Shown: positions 48,375 to 60,331, counted from the first letter of the stretch. The stretch: DNA of 64,000 nt from Miscanthus floridulus (GCF_019320115.1 NC_089598.1:32817983-32881982); one strand, 5' to 3'. Notes: generated by a model from the letters alone, not told the origin. Numbers and translations are program-made.

Positions 48375-49654
48375 TGTCGGGTCCATAAACCCGGGGTCCC
48401 TCGTGGATCGGCTTCCCAAACAAAGGCTCGGCCCAAGCAGATAGCGCACAACTCATGGGCCGGCCCAAGTATCTAAACAGTAGGCCAGAAGGGCGATCCA
48501 ATCACCGACCGGAAGGTCTGGCCGAGGAGGAGCGATGCCCGTTTTCTGACTCCGGCCCACCTCTCCGACCGGAGGGCTCACTTCGGTCTCCAGTCTGCTT
48601 CCAGACGGCCTCCCTACCGGAAGACCTGGCCAAAACACTACTTCCGACTCCGACCCCATGTCTCCAACCAGGGTACGCAAAAACCTTGCTCACTGCTTGT
48701 CTCCGACTGGCGGCGCGGTCAGAACCGATTATGACCGACCAACCGGGGACACCCGCCCGGAAACGACCAGGGAACAAACGGAGAAGCAAGGCAAGGCACA
48801 CAAGTCAAACCATGATACTAGGGACCGTACCCTATACACCTACAGAAACAGTACTCTGCAACCGCCCTGACACAAATAGTGTTGTAGGCGTCGATATTTT
48901 CCCTACGGTATTGTGGGCACCATTAACTCACATACAGTAAAGCTCCTCCCCTCCCCCCCCCGCATGCCTCTAGGCATCGACAGTGTTTGTGGGCGTCGGC
49001 ATTTGCCATACCGAGTGAACATGGTAAAACCCCTCACATGTCCTCTGGGCATCAACAGTATAGCAGGTACCTGACATCTGCCATACCCGAACGAAACAAC
49101 GTAGCCTCCCACGTGCATCCGACATCCAACAGTGTTGTGGGCGCCTACCATCATCATGTACCCGCCGGCGTGGGCAGCAAGGTTTAGAAGCATACGTACT
49201 CTCTCCCTCTCACTTGTAAGGCCATCCCCTTCATCTATAAAAGGGGATGCGCTCTCTCGCAAGAGACTAAGTTAGGCCAGGTTGATTCAAGTGCTTCCAG
49301 ATTCATTAGATCGATCATGTTCACTAGCTCACAACCACAGAATCGTCAGGTTCGGACCTCAAGCACACGCTTGAACACTTAGCCCATAGCGGAGCTCCTG
49401 TCGCTCTCGGCCCTTCCTGACCGGAGCCGACCGAACCTCTCGTACCCCTCATCTTTCTCCTTCTCGTTTGTAACCTCACTGCAAACTTCGAGCACCTGGG
49501 CTCAGGAATAAAGTCACCGACCGACTCAAACTAGACGTAGGGCACGTTGCCTGAACCAGTATAAACCCTATGTTATTGAGTGCTTGGTCACCTCCGATCA
49601 CAACGTACGATAAAACTACAAATATTTACTTGTTGGTCACTTTCTGCACCGACG
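48375..49654 (+). repeat. 3' LTR of the 10.8-kb element
   Basis: It starts TGTCGGG and ends CACCGACG (last base changed from the A of the 5' LTR), 1280 bp, with a TATAAAA box at 49236-49242. It is closely similar to the 5' LTR, with many differences being C/T or G/A changes at CG sites. Confidence 0.93.
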
Positions 49655-49659
49655 CCAGT

Positions 49660-50127
49660 TGTCCAGCTCCATGACCATCCACCATCTGCACTCCATGCTC
49701 TAGACTCCCCTTGGCCTACTAGCCGGTGCGGATGATCTAAGAGGCCCACCTACACTTGACACAAGGAAAGAGCAACAGTGACGGGTGGTGAAAGTGCTAG
49801 TGGTGGCGGTCGGTTAGGTGATGCTAGGGAGATGAGGGGGGGAGGGGGGGACGCTTGAGTAGTCGTAGAGGGGTAGAAATTTAAAGACACTATTGGTCAA
49901 GGGTTTATGATTTCAGGGGCCCATGTGCAAATTTGCACCAAGTAACGAGCGGCAAATTTTCGGTTGGCGTCGGGGCTGCATTGTGCAGGGTTGCAAGCTA
50001 AGACCCATTTCAGTTTGGACCACTCATGAGAACAAACAATATTTAGGTGTCTATTTTTGCATTTGATAAATTTATTAAAGACCGGCAATGCTCTTTACTC
50101 GTACTTGGATTATCATCTTGAATTGCT
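49660..50127. other. Intergenic sequence
   Basis: No gene seen. A G-rich stretch lies at 49825-49850. Confidence 0.4.
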
Positions 50128-50362
50128 GGGCCTTGTTTAGATTGCAAGTTTTTTCACTCTCTCTACATCACATCAAATCTTTGGACACATGCATGGAGTA
50201 TTAAATGTAGATAAAAAAATAATTAATTACACAGTTTGATTGTAAATTACGAGACGAATCTTTTGAGCCTAGTTAGACCATGATTGAACAATAATTGTCA
50301 AATACAAACGAAAGTGCTACAGTATCAAATACTGATTTCTAACCTCAATCTAAACAAGGCCC
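50128..50362. mobile_element. MITE with GGGCCTTGTTTAGATTG ends
   Basis: Perfect 17-bp terminal inverted repeats (GGGCCTTGTTTAGATTG and its complement) bound a 235-bp element. Internal ACGAGACGAATCTTTTGAGC is the hallmark of a very abundant grass MITE family, also seen at 11983-12223, 57105-57448 and 61345-61569. The target duplication was not resolved. Confidence 0.85.
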
Positions 50363-50556
50363 TAGACGCGCTCAGATTGGTAAAGCCGAAAAGAGGCCTC
50401 GGTCAACTAAACTCCGGGAAACAACGACAATAAATAAAGAAAGAAACTTAACATTGCAAAATACTCCAAAAAGTGCATGCATGGGTTGGTGGAGTCCACC
50501 CGGTCTCATCCTTGGATAACAATCCGATCCAAGGCTTGCGATCTGCGCTGGAGCTG

Positions 50557-50805
50557 TTAGAGCAAGTTTAATAATACAGTCAGCAAGTTGGCTGTAAGGT
50601 TCATTGCAGCCTTCTCTCAGCCTACTCATATAGTAGTTGGTTCTTTACAGTTAATACATGGCCCACTTATCTCTCTCACATACTTTCTTGGTTTTTGTGC
50701 CCAAGCCGGCTGTAAGCTTACAGCTCACTTCTCCTCTTTTTCCTCCCCTTTCTCCTCCACCTCAGCATTTAGTTGGCTTACAGTCTGCTATTATACTTGC
50801 TCTTA
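50557..50805. mobile_element. Tourist-like MITE with TTA target duplication
   Basis: The element is at 50560-50802 (243 bp). Its ends are GAGCAAGTTTAATAAT and the complement of CTATTATACTTGCTC, flanked by TTA on both sides (50557-50559, 50803-50805). TTA duplications are typical of PIF/Harbinger (Tourist) elements. The interior contains paired GGCTGTAAG/CTTACAG motifs. Confidence 0.8.
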
Positions 50806-52953
50806 ATCGTCTATCTAGGTGACCCCGCGCTAACCGATCGGCGGAAAATTAAACTAGCCTTTAATTTTCCACGTCAGGAAACAATGCAACCAGAGTGGCA
50901 GACCCACAAGATGCCCTGTCTCCCGTGCCCAGCGCACCGCGCCGGATCCCCGTGTCTCATCCGACATCTCGCGATCACGCCGGCACAGTACAGGATACAG
51001 CACCTGCCTAACAGTGGTGGCTGCTCGCGTTGCGCGCCTTCGGTCGATCGATGCCTGCCCTGTCACGTTGAGATCGAGGGAAAGGACTGCGCAGCTGCTG
51101 AGTGCTGATCCAAGATGCCCGGCATTTCGCCGCGCGGATCCACGTCTTTTTGGCCGGGTTCAACCGCCACACGCCCACGCAACGCAAGTCTGGCGCCGCC
51201 GGCCGGGCGCTCACGGCGAGGAGCGAGAGGGGTACGTGTGGAGCCCGAGCCCGAGCCCCCCGGCCTGCACACACCGGGGTAGTGCCAGTGGTACGAGAAA
51301 CGCAATGATGCGGTAGACAGCGTACGCATACGTCCACGTGACCCCGCGTGGGCGCGTACCTGCAGTGATGTGCATGTATGCATGGGTCGTTCCGTTTCGC
51401 GAGTCCCGCGGCGGCTGTCCATCGATCTATCCCGCACGCCGGCCGAGTAAGTAAACGTGCATGTGCCGTACCCCGCGCGCCGCACTGCACCGCACCGCAC
51501 CGCATGATGGATCCCTCTCTGGCCGGGGTCGCGCGGGGCGTCGCGTCACCCCCGCGCCTCGGCACAGCTGGTTAGCGGCCGGGGGCCTTGCTGTCGCGCG
51601 CCGGCACCCGGGGGGACCAATACCTATGGACCCTCTCGGATCAGGCGCTCGATCAGCGCGCGGAGAAGTGGGAACGAACCGGTCTCGCCTGCGGGGGACT
51701 GTGGGCGTCGACTGGGACGTCCCGGCGGGGAGGAGGCCGGCCTGAGGGTGGGCTCCGCCTCGGCGACGGCGTCACGCCGGGCTGTGTTGACATACGCATA
51801 TGCGCCTTAACTCCCTCATGTTTCCGCCCGTCGCGTCCCTGTCGCGCACGGGAGCTGAGGCCGGCCGGGTCGCTCTCGCCACCCTTAATTCGTCGCGGGC
51901 TGGGGCCGGGGCCGGGGCTCGCTCGTCCGTCGTCGCTGGCTCGACCGATTGAGAGGCTGATCCGTGCGTTCGCCGGCCGGCCGGCCGGGCTAACGGCCGA
52001 GCGTACATGGATCGGTTGGGGCATAACTGTTCCGGATAAATGGGCCGAGGGACATGTGTTCGACCAGAGAACAAATATTAAGGCGGGTTGTTTTCGTTCG
52101 GTGAGTTGTTTTACATGCATGTGGTACAGCTGGTGCGTACAGTACGATCTTTGATCTTTCAGTGTCCGCGTGGTTATTATTGGACATAAACTGGACGCAA
52201 AATATTCTTCGGTCCAACTAATCACGCCATCAATGCTACTAGTATAAGCATAATTAGTCTAACGTCCTTTCGTCAAAACCTAACTGATAGGGGGAATAAA
52301 CTGTGACAACAATAGGTCGAGCACAATGTCTCGTCGCTACTCGCTACGGCACTGTGCCAGATTTTTGTTCATCTCGGAGTGGGAGTCGGGGGCCGTGGAG
52401 CCCGCGGCCGGCCGGGCATGATTCATCGCCGATCCTCCGCCACCAGCCCACCACCCAGTGGCGGATGCACGATGCAGGATAAGAAGGCTAAAACAATGGA
52501 GATGTTGATTTACATGAAGATTTAATGGTGAAACCAATCTTTTGCTACAATAATTAGTGGTGAAATCAAGCCATTAGAGGGGGCCGCTGCCACCACCACC
52601 ACCTCACCACCACGCAAGTTGTGGCTGTCTGCGGCTATGGTATACGTACGCCGGTGAGGTCGCCGTCGCGGCGTTTATGGCATGCACGGCGTCCTGCCTG
52701 CCCAGACGGCAGCGGTGGGCTCCCACACGTGCCGGTGTCAACTCGATCCAGGCTCTGGCGGACGATCGAGTGCCATCCAACGAGCCGCAGGTGGCCCGTA
52801 CCGGCCGGGAAACAGCTCCATGTGGATGCCATATGCATGCGCTCTGCACCTAGCTTAATTCTCTCCCTCTTGGAGCTTCGCCGATATTATCGCTCCCGGC
52901 CGGCGGTTAGTTCGTTGGTGCTGCTGGCGGGGTGTGGTGTGGTCTTTTGGTGT
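50806..52953. other. GC-rich intergenic region
   Basis: Very GC- and CG-rich between about 51030 and 52010, with a CCGGCCGG cluster near 51972-51990. Many open frames exist on both strands only because stop codons are rare at this composition. None has a recognisable domain, start context or splice structure. Confidence 0.4.
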
Positions 52954-53476
52954 CATGCATGTAAGGATGGCAACGGATCGGGTTTGGTGCGGATATCCAC
53001 GGGTTTCGGGTTCTGCGGGTTCGGGTTTGGGATGGTTTTTCACCCACGGTTTTCGGGTTCGGGGCCCCGAAACCAATCGGGTTCGGTTTCGGGTTTGGTT
53101 TTCCACCCGTGGATATCCAATGGATATCCGAAATAAATCATTTGGAATTAAAACTCATGTTTTATAATATACTAATAATAATTTGTTTTCTTAGATTATT
53201 AAATTTATTTAAAGTTGACTCATGAAAATATTTATTATTTGTTGCCTCTTGTTTATACATGTGAATATGTGTATATATATCCGCGGGTTTCGGGTATCCG
53301 TTCGGGTTTCGGGTATCCGTTCGGGTTTCGGGTATCCGCGGGTTTGGTTTTGGTGATAGATTTCCACCCGAATCGGTTTTCGGGGCGGATTCGGGTTTCG
53401 ATTTCGGGTTTCGGTTTTGGGTGCACGGAGACTCCACCCGATCCGAACCCGATCCGTTGCCACCCTTACATGCATG
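52954..53476. mobile_element. hAT-type MITE with CATGCATG target duplication
   Basis: The element is at 52962-53468 (507 bp). Its ends are TAAGGATGGCAACGGATCGG and the complement of CGATCCGTTGCCACCCTTA. The flanking 8-mers, 52954-52961 and 53469-53476, are both CATGCATG. The interior has tandem copies of a 20-bp CGGGTTTCGGGTATCCGTT-like unit at about 53284-53345 and many GGGTTTCGG strings. Confidence 0.88.
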
Positions 53477-55759
53477 CGCCATATACATTTCTGTCAGACA
53501 AGAGCATGCATGCATTGTGGGAGACTTGATCGGGTCAAGATGAAAACACATGAACTTGCATGAAGAATGAAATTTGTTGCTTGCACTGTGCAAGTACTAT
53601 ATATCACTATCAGACGTGGTGGTTCGCTGTGGCCGAACCGATACTCTTGGAATCGGATCCCGTACCATCATTGAACAGTAATAGTATAATAGTAAGATAA
53701 AGATTATTATTATTATTAACGTCCATTTTGGAACAAATATGTTGGTTGCCATTACGTTACGTGAGGTTTCTGAATTTCGAAGGTGACCTTAAACAGAAAC
53801 ACCGCACAAATCTATCGTCACAAAACACCTACTAGTAGAGTGTCGGTTACCCTCCTCAGTGCAGCCAAATAAATGCCTGCCAAATTGCAAACCTTGTCGT
53901 GCATCTAGGCGCGAAGCAAGACACACCCCGGCCACGGCCAATGCTGCGGCCTGTGCGTGGGCCAACTCCCGGTCGTCCCCATCGGCGGCTCACTCACATA
54001 GCAGCCTCCTGCTCAACCCACATCTCCCCGCCATGGCCAGCCGGGGCCGGGGGCATGCACTTGCCGCGCTTGATTGCGCTGGCATTGCCTGCCGGTGACG
54101 CTCGATCGATCTGCGTTCTGCTGCAGCAATGGTGACTCGACGTGTGTGGATCCGACCAGATCAATGCTGCTCTGCCCCACCCTGTTGTCTCCGAGCAGCT
54201 CGTGATCTGGGCGTTACCGGACTTCAAGGTTGATAGCAGCTGCGGCACTGGAGCGCTACTGGCTTAGCTAGCTAGTTGCTACTAGCTCTAGCTGTTTCTG
54301 TTTGTTTCCCAGTGCATGCATCTGGAGTGGACTCGTCTCAAGTCTTGCTGGCTGCTGCAGAGCCAGCCGACCGGGGCAGCAACGAGTGCTCCTGGAATCT
54401 GCTGCATGCGGCATGCGTGCTCCATTATCCTGTGAATTTCCTGTCAGCTGATCGAGCAGAGACCTTCTTTGACTGTTTGAGAAGATCGGCGGACCTGGAT
54501 TCAGGTGGTACCGCGCGCGCTGAATCAGGCAGCCGGCATTCCCACGTGATAATTATTGGAGGGGAAATTTTTAAATATTGTTTCGAAATAGAAATTTTGC
54601 AGAGTATGGCTTTCGTCCATGCTTTAAGACATGGATCGACATAATCATTAATATGCATTTTGACCACAACCTTTTACCGATGAGATCATGAGAACATCAA
54701 ACTTCGGTGACTTGATCTAGAACTCTCAAGCTCACTCTTCAAGGGAATCTCCAGGCTTTCATACGTAGTATTGTGCAAATGTCGGGGTTTCTTTTCGGAA
54801 ATCTGTCTCAACTCTCAAGCTCATAACATTTGAACTTAAAACTGAACTTGTACATAAAGAAATAAAAAGTACTGATTCCATTAGACCTTCGAGGAAGTAT
54901 ATCGACCCTAAATTTCTTGAGGAGTTTAAGTGGAGATGGACTGCTCATATTATGGCATGTTTGATAGAGCTCTATCTGATTTTGATTCTCTTTGGAAGTT
55001 GATTTTCTAAGAGAAGTGATTTTGTGGTTCAAAATGATTCTCTTTGATCCTTTAGCATAAACTCTTAAAATTACATTGTAAAATCATTTCACAGAATCAA
55101 GAGAAAGCTATTTTTTTTTTAGCTCTTAGCCTCTTAGTTCACTTCAGAGAATCGCTTCACAGAATCAGCAGAGAATCACTTATCTCTTAAAAAAACTGTT
55201 TAGCAGAGCCCTGCTGGATTCCGCAGAGAATTAGCTATGGCAGCTTGCAACTACATCGATACACCCCCTCAAAGAAAGAAAGAAAAAACTACATCGATAC
55301 ACATCGCCCTACTGCTTGGTGTCCAGGATCGGATCGCGCACGCCGCATCGATCGAGAGCAGTGGTTACGCACCGCCTGGATCGGTCGCGGCGCTACGGTT
55401 GCCGGCCGGGCAGCTAAGCACGACATGCCCAGCGCCCCCAGGGACCATGCATGAATCCGGCTGGATCGGACGCGCGGGGACCCCGTCGCCGCCTGTGTGG
55501 GCGGCCGCGAGCACGGTGTCCGCCTGCCTCCGGGCAGCCACCTACCGGTGGGCTGCCTCGCGACGCGACAATCGCATGTGTGACGTCGCCGATGCGTTTG
55601 ACCACGTACGCGAACGGATATATACTAGATGCATGCAAGTGTTGATCGATTTGATCCAAGATGATGATCCTGAGTTGGTGGGCGGCAGCGTTGCCCACTG
55701 GCCAGTGGTCACTGCCGCAGTGCCGGGAGCCATGCATGAATGATGAATGGATGATGGTG
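53477..55759. other. Intergenic region
   Basis: No supported gene. About 54955-55220 is rich in GATTCTCTT/AGAATC strings and carries TGTTTGATAGAGCTCT on the left and TGTTTAGCAGAGCCCTG on the right. It looks like a degenerate MITE of the same kind as 32708-33025. An (ATT)n run is at 53703-53718. Confidence 0.4.
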
Positions 55760-56878
55760 GTGGAAATTAAAGATGTCAACGGGGACCGATCCCTGATTCT
55801 CTGCGGGGAATTCTTCCATTAGGGGATGGGGATAGGGGAAAATTAATCCCCACGGAAAATATTTGGTAAGAAGGCTGTCCCGTCGGGGATGGCAGGGACG
55901 GGGATGGTTGCCTGGTCCCCGACCCCGATCCCCGCCAACCCGCCCCGTGAGGCCACGAAGCACGCAGCAGGCGCCGGCCCATGTAAAGGCCCAGTCGCGG
56001 AGGTATATAACGCGTCATCCAAACCCTAATTCTCCAACACCCCGTTCACGCCGCACAGCTCCACGCCCGCCTCCTCGTCTCTGCTGGTCCGCACCCTCCC
56101 TCACCCGCACGTCACGGCGCTTTCCTCCCGATCACTCCCCATCCGGTCACTCCCTCCCTCGGTCCCTCCCTCTTGCGCGCCCTCTCCCAATCTCCCTCCC
56201 TCCAGCGCTCTCCTCCCTGCTCCCTCCCTCTTGCGCGCCCTCTCCTCCCTCCTTCACGGCGCCGTCCTCCCTCCGTAGTGGCGTCCTCTCTCCTCCCTCC
56301 GGCGCGGATCATGGCGGAGCGGCCCTCACAGCGCTCGGCGGCGTAGATCCATGCCGAGGCCGGGTGGATCTATGGCGGGGCAACGCGGATCCTCGGTGTG
56401 GTGGCCCACCCGTGGCGGCATCGCGCGGGGCGGCACAGCCTCCCTCTCGCGGGTGCGGGCGATGGCGTACCCCGGCGGCGGATCCTCCCTCTCCCTCGAG
56501 CTCTGCGGCGAATCTGGCCAAGGAGCACCTCCAGTAGCGGCGGATCCTCTCTCTCCCTTGAGCTCAGCGGCGGATCTGGCCGAGGAGCACCTCCAGCGGC
56601 TTCTCCAGGCGGATCTGCGACCGTGGTGGTCAGATCCGCGGGCGAGGTGGCCGCTCCTGGCCACGTGCTCATCGATGGCGTCCACGACGGCTGCAGCGAG
56701 CGTGCTTCACGTGTTGCGGGGATAGGGATCCCCGCGGAGATTAAATCCCCGAGCGGGGACGGGGATAGGGAAAAAGTGCTCTCCATGAGCCTTTACGGGA
56801 ACGGAGACAGGAGAAATTTATCCCCGCGGGAACGGGGATGGGGCATTAACCCCCGAGTTCGACATCTCGAGTGGAAAT
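55760..56878. mobile_element. 1.1-kb non-autonomous hAT element with GC-rich cargo
   Basis: The element occupies 55768-56870. The 8-bp duplication GTGGAAAT is perfect at 55760-55767 and 56871-56878. The ends are TAAAGATGTCAACGGGG and, inverted, TCGAGATGTCGAACTCGG. The outer 200-300 bp on each side are full of GGGGATGGGGA-type repeats. The interior (about 56000-56700) is unrelated GC-rich sequence. It has a promoter-like GGTATATAACGCG near 56001 followed by CCAAACCCTAATTCTCC, CT-rich leader sequence, and a tandem duplication of about 67 bp (GGCGGATCCTCTCTCTCCCT-type, 56471-56610). No transposase is encoded. Confidence 0.9.
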
Positions 56879-57104
56879 ATAATGAAGCTGTAGGGCGCGA
56901 GATTGAGCCGCATTTGCAACAAAAAGCTGGTGTCCCATTATTATGTCTATGTTTTGGTTGAGATGGTGTATGTACCTGCACTGCAGGCCTACGTCGCTAG
57001 AACACACATGCATCCTCGCAGCAGAGCCATATAACCAGTGTGGGCCAGCTAGCGGGGCTTTGGACCTGGCCGAAACGCAGGGATTCAGAAGTCAGAACAC
57101 ATTT

Positions 57105-57448
57105 GGGGTCCGTTTGGTTTCTTAGATAGAATTTTAATCCCTGTCTCATCGGATATTTGACACATATATATAATATTAAATATAGATTAAAAAATAACTA
57201 ATTACATAGATTGCGACTAATTTGCGAGACGAATTTTTTAAGCCTAATCAGTCCATGATTTGACAATGTGGTGCTACAGTAAACATATGCTAATGATGAA
57301 TTAATTAGGCTTAATAAATTTGTCTTATAAATTAGTCCCCATCTGTGTAATTAGTTTTATAATTAACTTATGTTTAGTCCTCCTAATTAACATCCGAACG
57401 TCCGATGTGACATGGACTAAAATTTAGTCCGTGGAACCAAACACCCCC
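57105..57448. mobile_element. MITE with GGTCCGTTTGGTTTC ends
   Basis: Inverted ends GGGTCCGTTTGGTTTC and GGAACCAAACACCCC bound about 344 bp. The interior (GCGAGACGAATTTTTTAAGC, TTGACAATGTGGTGCTACAG) belongs to the same grass family as 50128-50362 and 61345-61569. A TTG string at both borders may be a 3-bp duplication. Confidence 0.8.
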
Positions 57449-57556
57449 TTGGCAGATAGAAAGAGCCGTCCACAACCACAACGCCTGATGGCAGCTTGGG
57501 TGTCCGGTTGTGCAGAAGCCGACAACGAAATTGCCTTGTGCAGTGTGGCCTAGATA

Positions 57557-57695
57557 CAGCCTGTTCGGTTGGCTGGTTCGTATCGTTGCTGGTTCGTGAA
57601 GAAGTACTACTGGCTGGTTTGTGTGAGAGAAAAATAATGTTCCGGCTGAAAATTTACGATCGTTTACGACAAGCCATAGCCAAACGAACAGGCTG
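57557..57695. mobile_element. 139-bp MITE with CAGCCTGTTCG ends
   Basis: The ends CAGCCTGTTCGGTTGGCTGG and its near-complement (GCCATAGCCAAACGAACAGGCTG region) bound a compact element with the interior CGTGAAGAAGTACTACTGGC. It is a widespread Andropogoneae MITE as I recall it, probably hAT-related. The flanking 8-mers do not match well. Confidence 0.8.
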
Positions 57696-57858
57696 ATAGT
57701 TGTTAAGGGACACATACGCATCCACCATTGACAATCCATGAATAGTCACATCGATGAACTTTTTGGGCGTCGATGTCGTCTTCGAGTTCTTCTCTTTTTG
57801 CGACACTTTCGTGGTCGATCAGCTCTTGGATGCTGTACATGCAAATGCATGTCGCTGT

Positions 57859-57924
57859 TGTTAGCCCCTGGATCTCTCGGAACGGGTGAGCCGACCACTC
57901 ACCAGCAAAGCTGACCACTCGTGG
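57859..57924 (-). repeat. Inverted copy of the LTR 3' terminus
   Basis: It reads TGTTAGCCCCTGGATCTCTC then GGAACGGGTGAGCCGACCAC. The reverse complement of 60331-60266 reads the same with scattered C/T and G/A differences. Similarity stops after a CACTC string, where copia linker coding sequence begins. Confidence 0.88.
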
Positions 57925-59931
57925 GGCCGTGCGGAGCACTCCGGGAGAGATGCCGAGCACTCCAGGAGTGGTGCCGAGCGATCCTACAGTGGTGACGACC
58001 ACTCCAGGACAGGTGCCGAACGCTCCCGTAGCGGAGCCGAGAGGCCTTACAGTGGTGCCGATCACTTCAAGACTAGTGCCGAGCACTCCTGCAGTGGTGC
58101 CGACCACTCCAAGAGTAGTGCCAAGCACTGCAGTCAGGGTGCCGAGCACTCCAGGTGCTGTGCCGATTACTCCAGCGGAATAGGGAACTCCATCGATGCC
58201 GATCGAGTTCGCCTCACCTCCAAGTGACATCACTGAGTTCGTGGATGCTTTTCATGACGATGAGGAGGTGCAGTTCCGTAGGCTGGACGACATCGTCGGT
58301 GGCACAGGGCCCTCAGGCCTGACGGGTCGGCTGCTCAATGACCCAGAGCTGCTTCTCGTCAGTGCAGAGGAACCACCCACGTTCGTGCTGGTCGAGCGCG
58401 ATGCAAATTGGCGATGAGCGATGCTGAAGGAGATGAAGGCGATCGAGGAAAACAAGACTAGGGAGCTCATCGATCCACCTCCAGGATACCGTCCGATCGG
58501 CCTAAAGTGGGTGTATAAGGTCAAGCAGGACGAGCATGGCGCCATTGTTAAGCACAAGGCGCGCCTCGTCGTCCGAGGCTTTGTTCAGCGCGAGGGCATT
58601 GACTTCGAGAAAGTTTTTACGCCGGTAGCGCGCATGGAGTCCGTTCGACTGCTTCTGACTTTGGCAGCAGCGAATGATTGGTGCGTCCATCATCTGGACA
58701 TAAAATCAGCTTTCCTCAATGGCGAACTGGCAGAGACGGTCTTCGTTAGGCAACCTCTGGGTTTCGCCGTCAAGGTAGCGAAGCACAGGGTGCTCCGACT
58801 ACGCAAGACGCTCTACGGGCTGCGACAGGCCTCATGAGGGTGGAATGCCAAGCTTAACGCCACATTGGGTGAGCTTGGGTTCACACGATGCGCAACCGAG
58901 CACGCGTTCTACACACGACGACGGGAGAAGGAGGAGCTTATCGTCGACGTGTATGTGGATGATTTGATCGTCATCGGCGTGCATACGGAGGACATCGATA
59001 GCTTCAAGCGCGAGATGGCGGCTCGTTTTTGAATGAGCGATTTCGGTGCGCTCTCCTACTACCTCGGCATCGAGGTGAAACAGGGGAAGAAGGCGCTCAT
59101 GCTTGGTCAGAGCGTGTACGCCTCGAAGCTGTTGGCGCGGAGCGGCATGGCTGAGTGCAAGCCGTGCGTGATTCCGATGGAGGAGCGGCTAAAGCTAACG
59201 AAGGCCAGTACCGTGGCGAAGGTAGATACAACACTCTACCGAAGCATCATCGGTGGTCTGTGCTATCTGGTCCACACGAGGCCGGACATTGCGTTCGTAG
59301 TGGGCTACGTCAGCCGCTTCATAGAGGATCCCCGAGAGGATCACTGGGCTACGATAAAGCGGCTACTGCGCTACGCCAAGGGGATGGTGGATCATGGGAT
59401 CATCTTCCCTAAGACTGGCGGAAGTAGGCTATAGCTCACTGTGTTCAGCGATGCAGACATGGTGGGGGACATCGACGGACGACGGAGCACCTCTGGCGTG
59501 CTCGTCTTCCTCGGATCAGCTCCAATTTCATGGCTGTCGCTGAAACAAAAGGTGGTGCGCGCTGTCCACGTGCGAGGCAGAGTAAGTGGCGGCGGCCACA
59601 GCGACGTGCCAAGCTGTGTGGCTACGCCGGCTGCTGGACGAGCTGACCGGTGTAGAAGCTCACCCACCAGCACTGATGGTGGACAACCAGCCCGCCATCG
59701 CCCTCGTAAAGAATCTGGTTCTTCACGACCGGAGCAAGCACATCGACGTTAAGTTCCACTTTCTTAGGGATTATGTCAATGGAGGGCAGATCGTCATCGA
59801 CTTCGTCGAAACTGGTCGGCAACTCACGGACGTCCTCACCAAGCCGCTTGGCCGTCTTCGGTTCATGGAGCTGAAGAAGATGATTGGCATGGAGGGGGTT
59901 CTAGGGTTAGCAGCGGGATTAGGGGAAGAAT
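57886..59931 (+). pseudogene. copia pol remnant: linker, RT, RNase H
   Basis: The frame open from 57929 encodes a proline/valine/threonine repeat (VVPSTPAVVPTTPRVV) made of about 30-bp DNA repeats. RT follows: MLKEMKAIEENKTRELIDPP at 58421, GLKWVYKVKQDEHG, HHLDIKSAFLNGEL, YVDDLIVIG at about 58950, and YLGIEVKQGKKALML. RNase H follows (STSGVLVFLGSAPISW, then in another frame MVDNQPAIAL, SKHIDVKFHFLRD, QLTDVLTKPLG). Breaks: TGA after the linker near 58417, TGA near 58836 and 59032, TAG near 59434 and a frameshift near 59575. RT motifs needed for catalysis are present but the polyprotein is broken and lacks integrase. Confidence 0.9.
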
Positions 59932-60331
59932 TGTTATGCAATTTGCTGCTCCCCTGTGTGAATGCACGGCAGGGGACAGGCGTCGAAAAAGGGCTCCCTG
60001 CTGCTGCTGCTGCAGGGGCAGACGTCGAAAGGCTCTCATGCAGCACTGTAGCCACAACAGGGGCAGACGCCAAAGTCAGCCCTGCTGTCACATCTAGTCA
60101 CTATAGGATTAGATGGGTAGAGTTGTATATATAGTTTGTCACTGCAACTCAGTAAAAAGAGCGAGATTAATTTTACCATCTCCCCTGCAGAGCTTCGACC
60201 AACACTGGTCCCTGTGCTGTGAGGGTGTGTGCTCTGTTCTCCCTCCCATCTTCTATCTTTAACTATAATGAGTGATCGGCTCCACTGGTGAGTGGTCGAC
60301 TCATCCGTTCCGAGAGATCCAGGAGCTAACA
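59932..60331 (+). repeat. Candidate 3' LTR of the rearranged copia element
   Basis: It starts TGTTATGC after the purine-rich GGGATTAGGGGAAGAA and ends GCTAACA, so the tips TGTTA/TAACA are inverted as expected. A TATATATAG box is at 60126-60134. No second full copy is in the window, so the left border rests on these signals. Confidence 0.7.

Larger units (their letters stand above)
38813..49659 (+). mobile_element. Complete non-autonomous LTR retrotransposon (10.8 kb), Tat-like
   Basis: Two collinear LTRs (38818-40084 and 48375-49654) bound an internal region with a primer-binding site, gag remnants, a long antisense ORF, repeat blocks and a polypurine tract. The 5-bp duplication CCAGT is perfect at 38813-38817 and 49655-49659. 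I see no protease, RT, RNase H or integrase motif anywhere inside, so it would depend on a related element. Its antisense ORF and non-coding repeats match the gypsy element at 1-10601, which places it in the same lineage. Confidence 0.92.

Noticed and set aside
51008..52225. Several open frames of 100-190 codons on both strands
   Set aside because: The region is GC-rich, so stops are rare. No domain, consistent codon pattern or splice structure supports a gene.
52450..52612. Possible MITE with CAGTGGCGGATGC and GGGGCCGCTGCCACC ends
   Set aside because: The inverted similarity is short and imperfect and no target duplication could be found.
54110..54300. Possible microRNA or tRNA gene in a region with short inverted pieces
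   Set aside because: No known plant microRNA sequence, tRNA arms or stable long hairpin could be seen.
55863..56786. Open frames up to 224 codons rich in R, P and S
   Set aside because: They lie inside the hAT element on both strands and in overlapping frames. Composition and the tandem duplication explain them.
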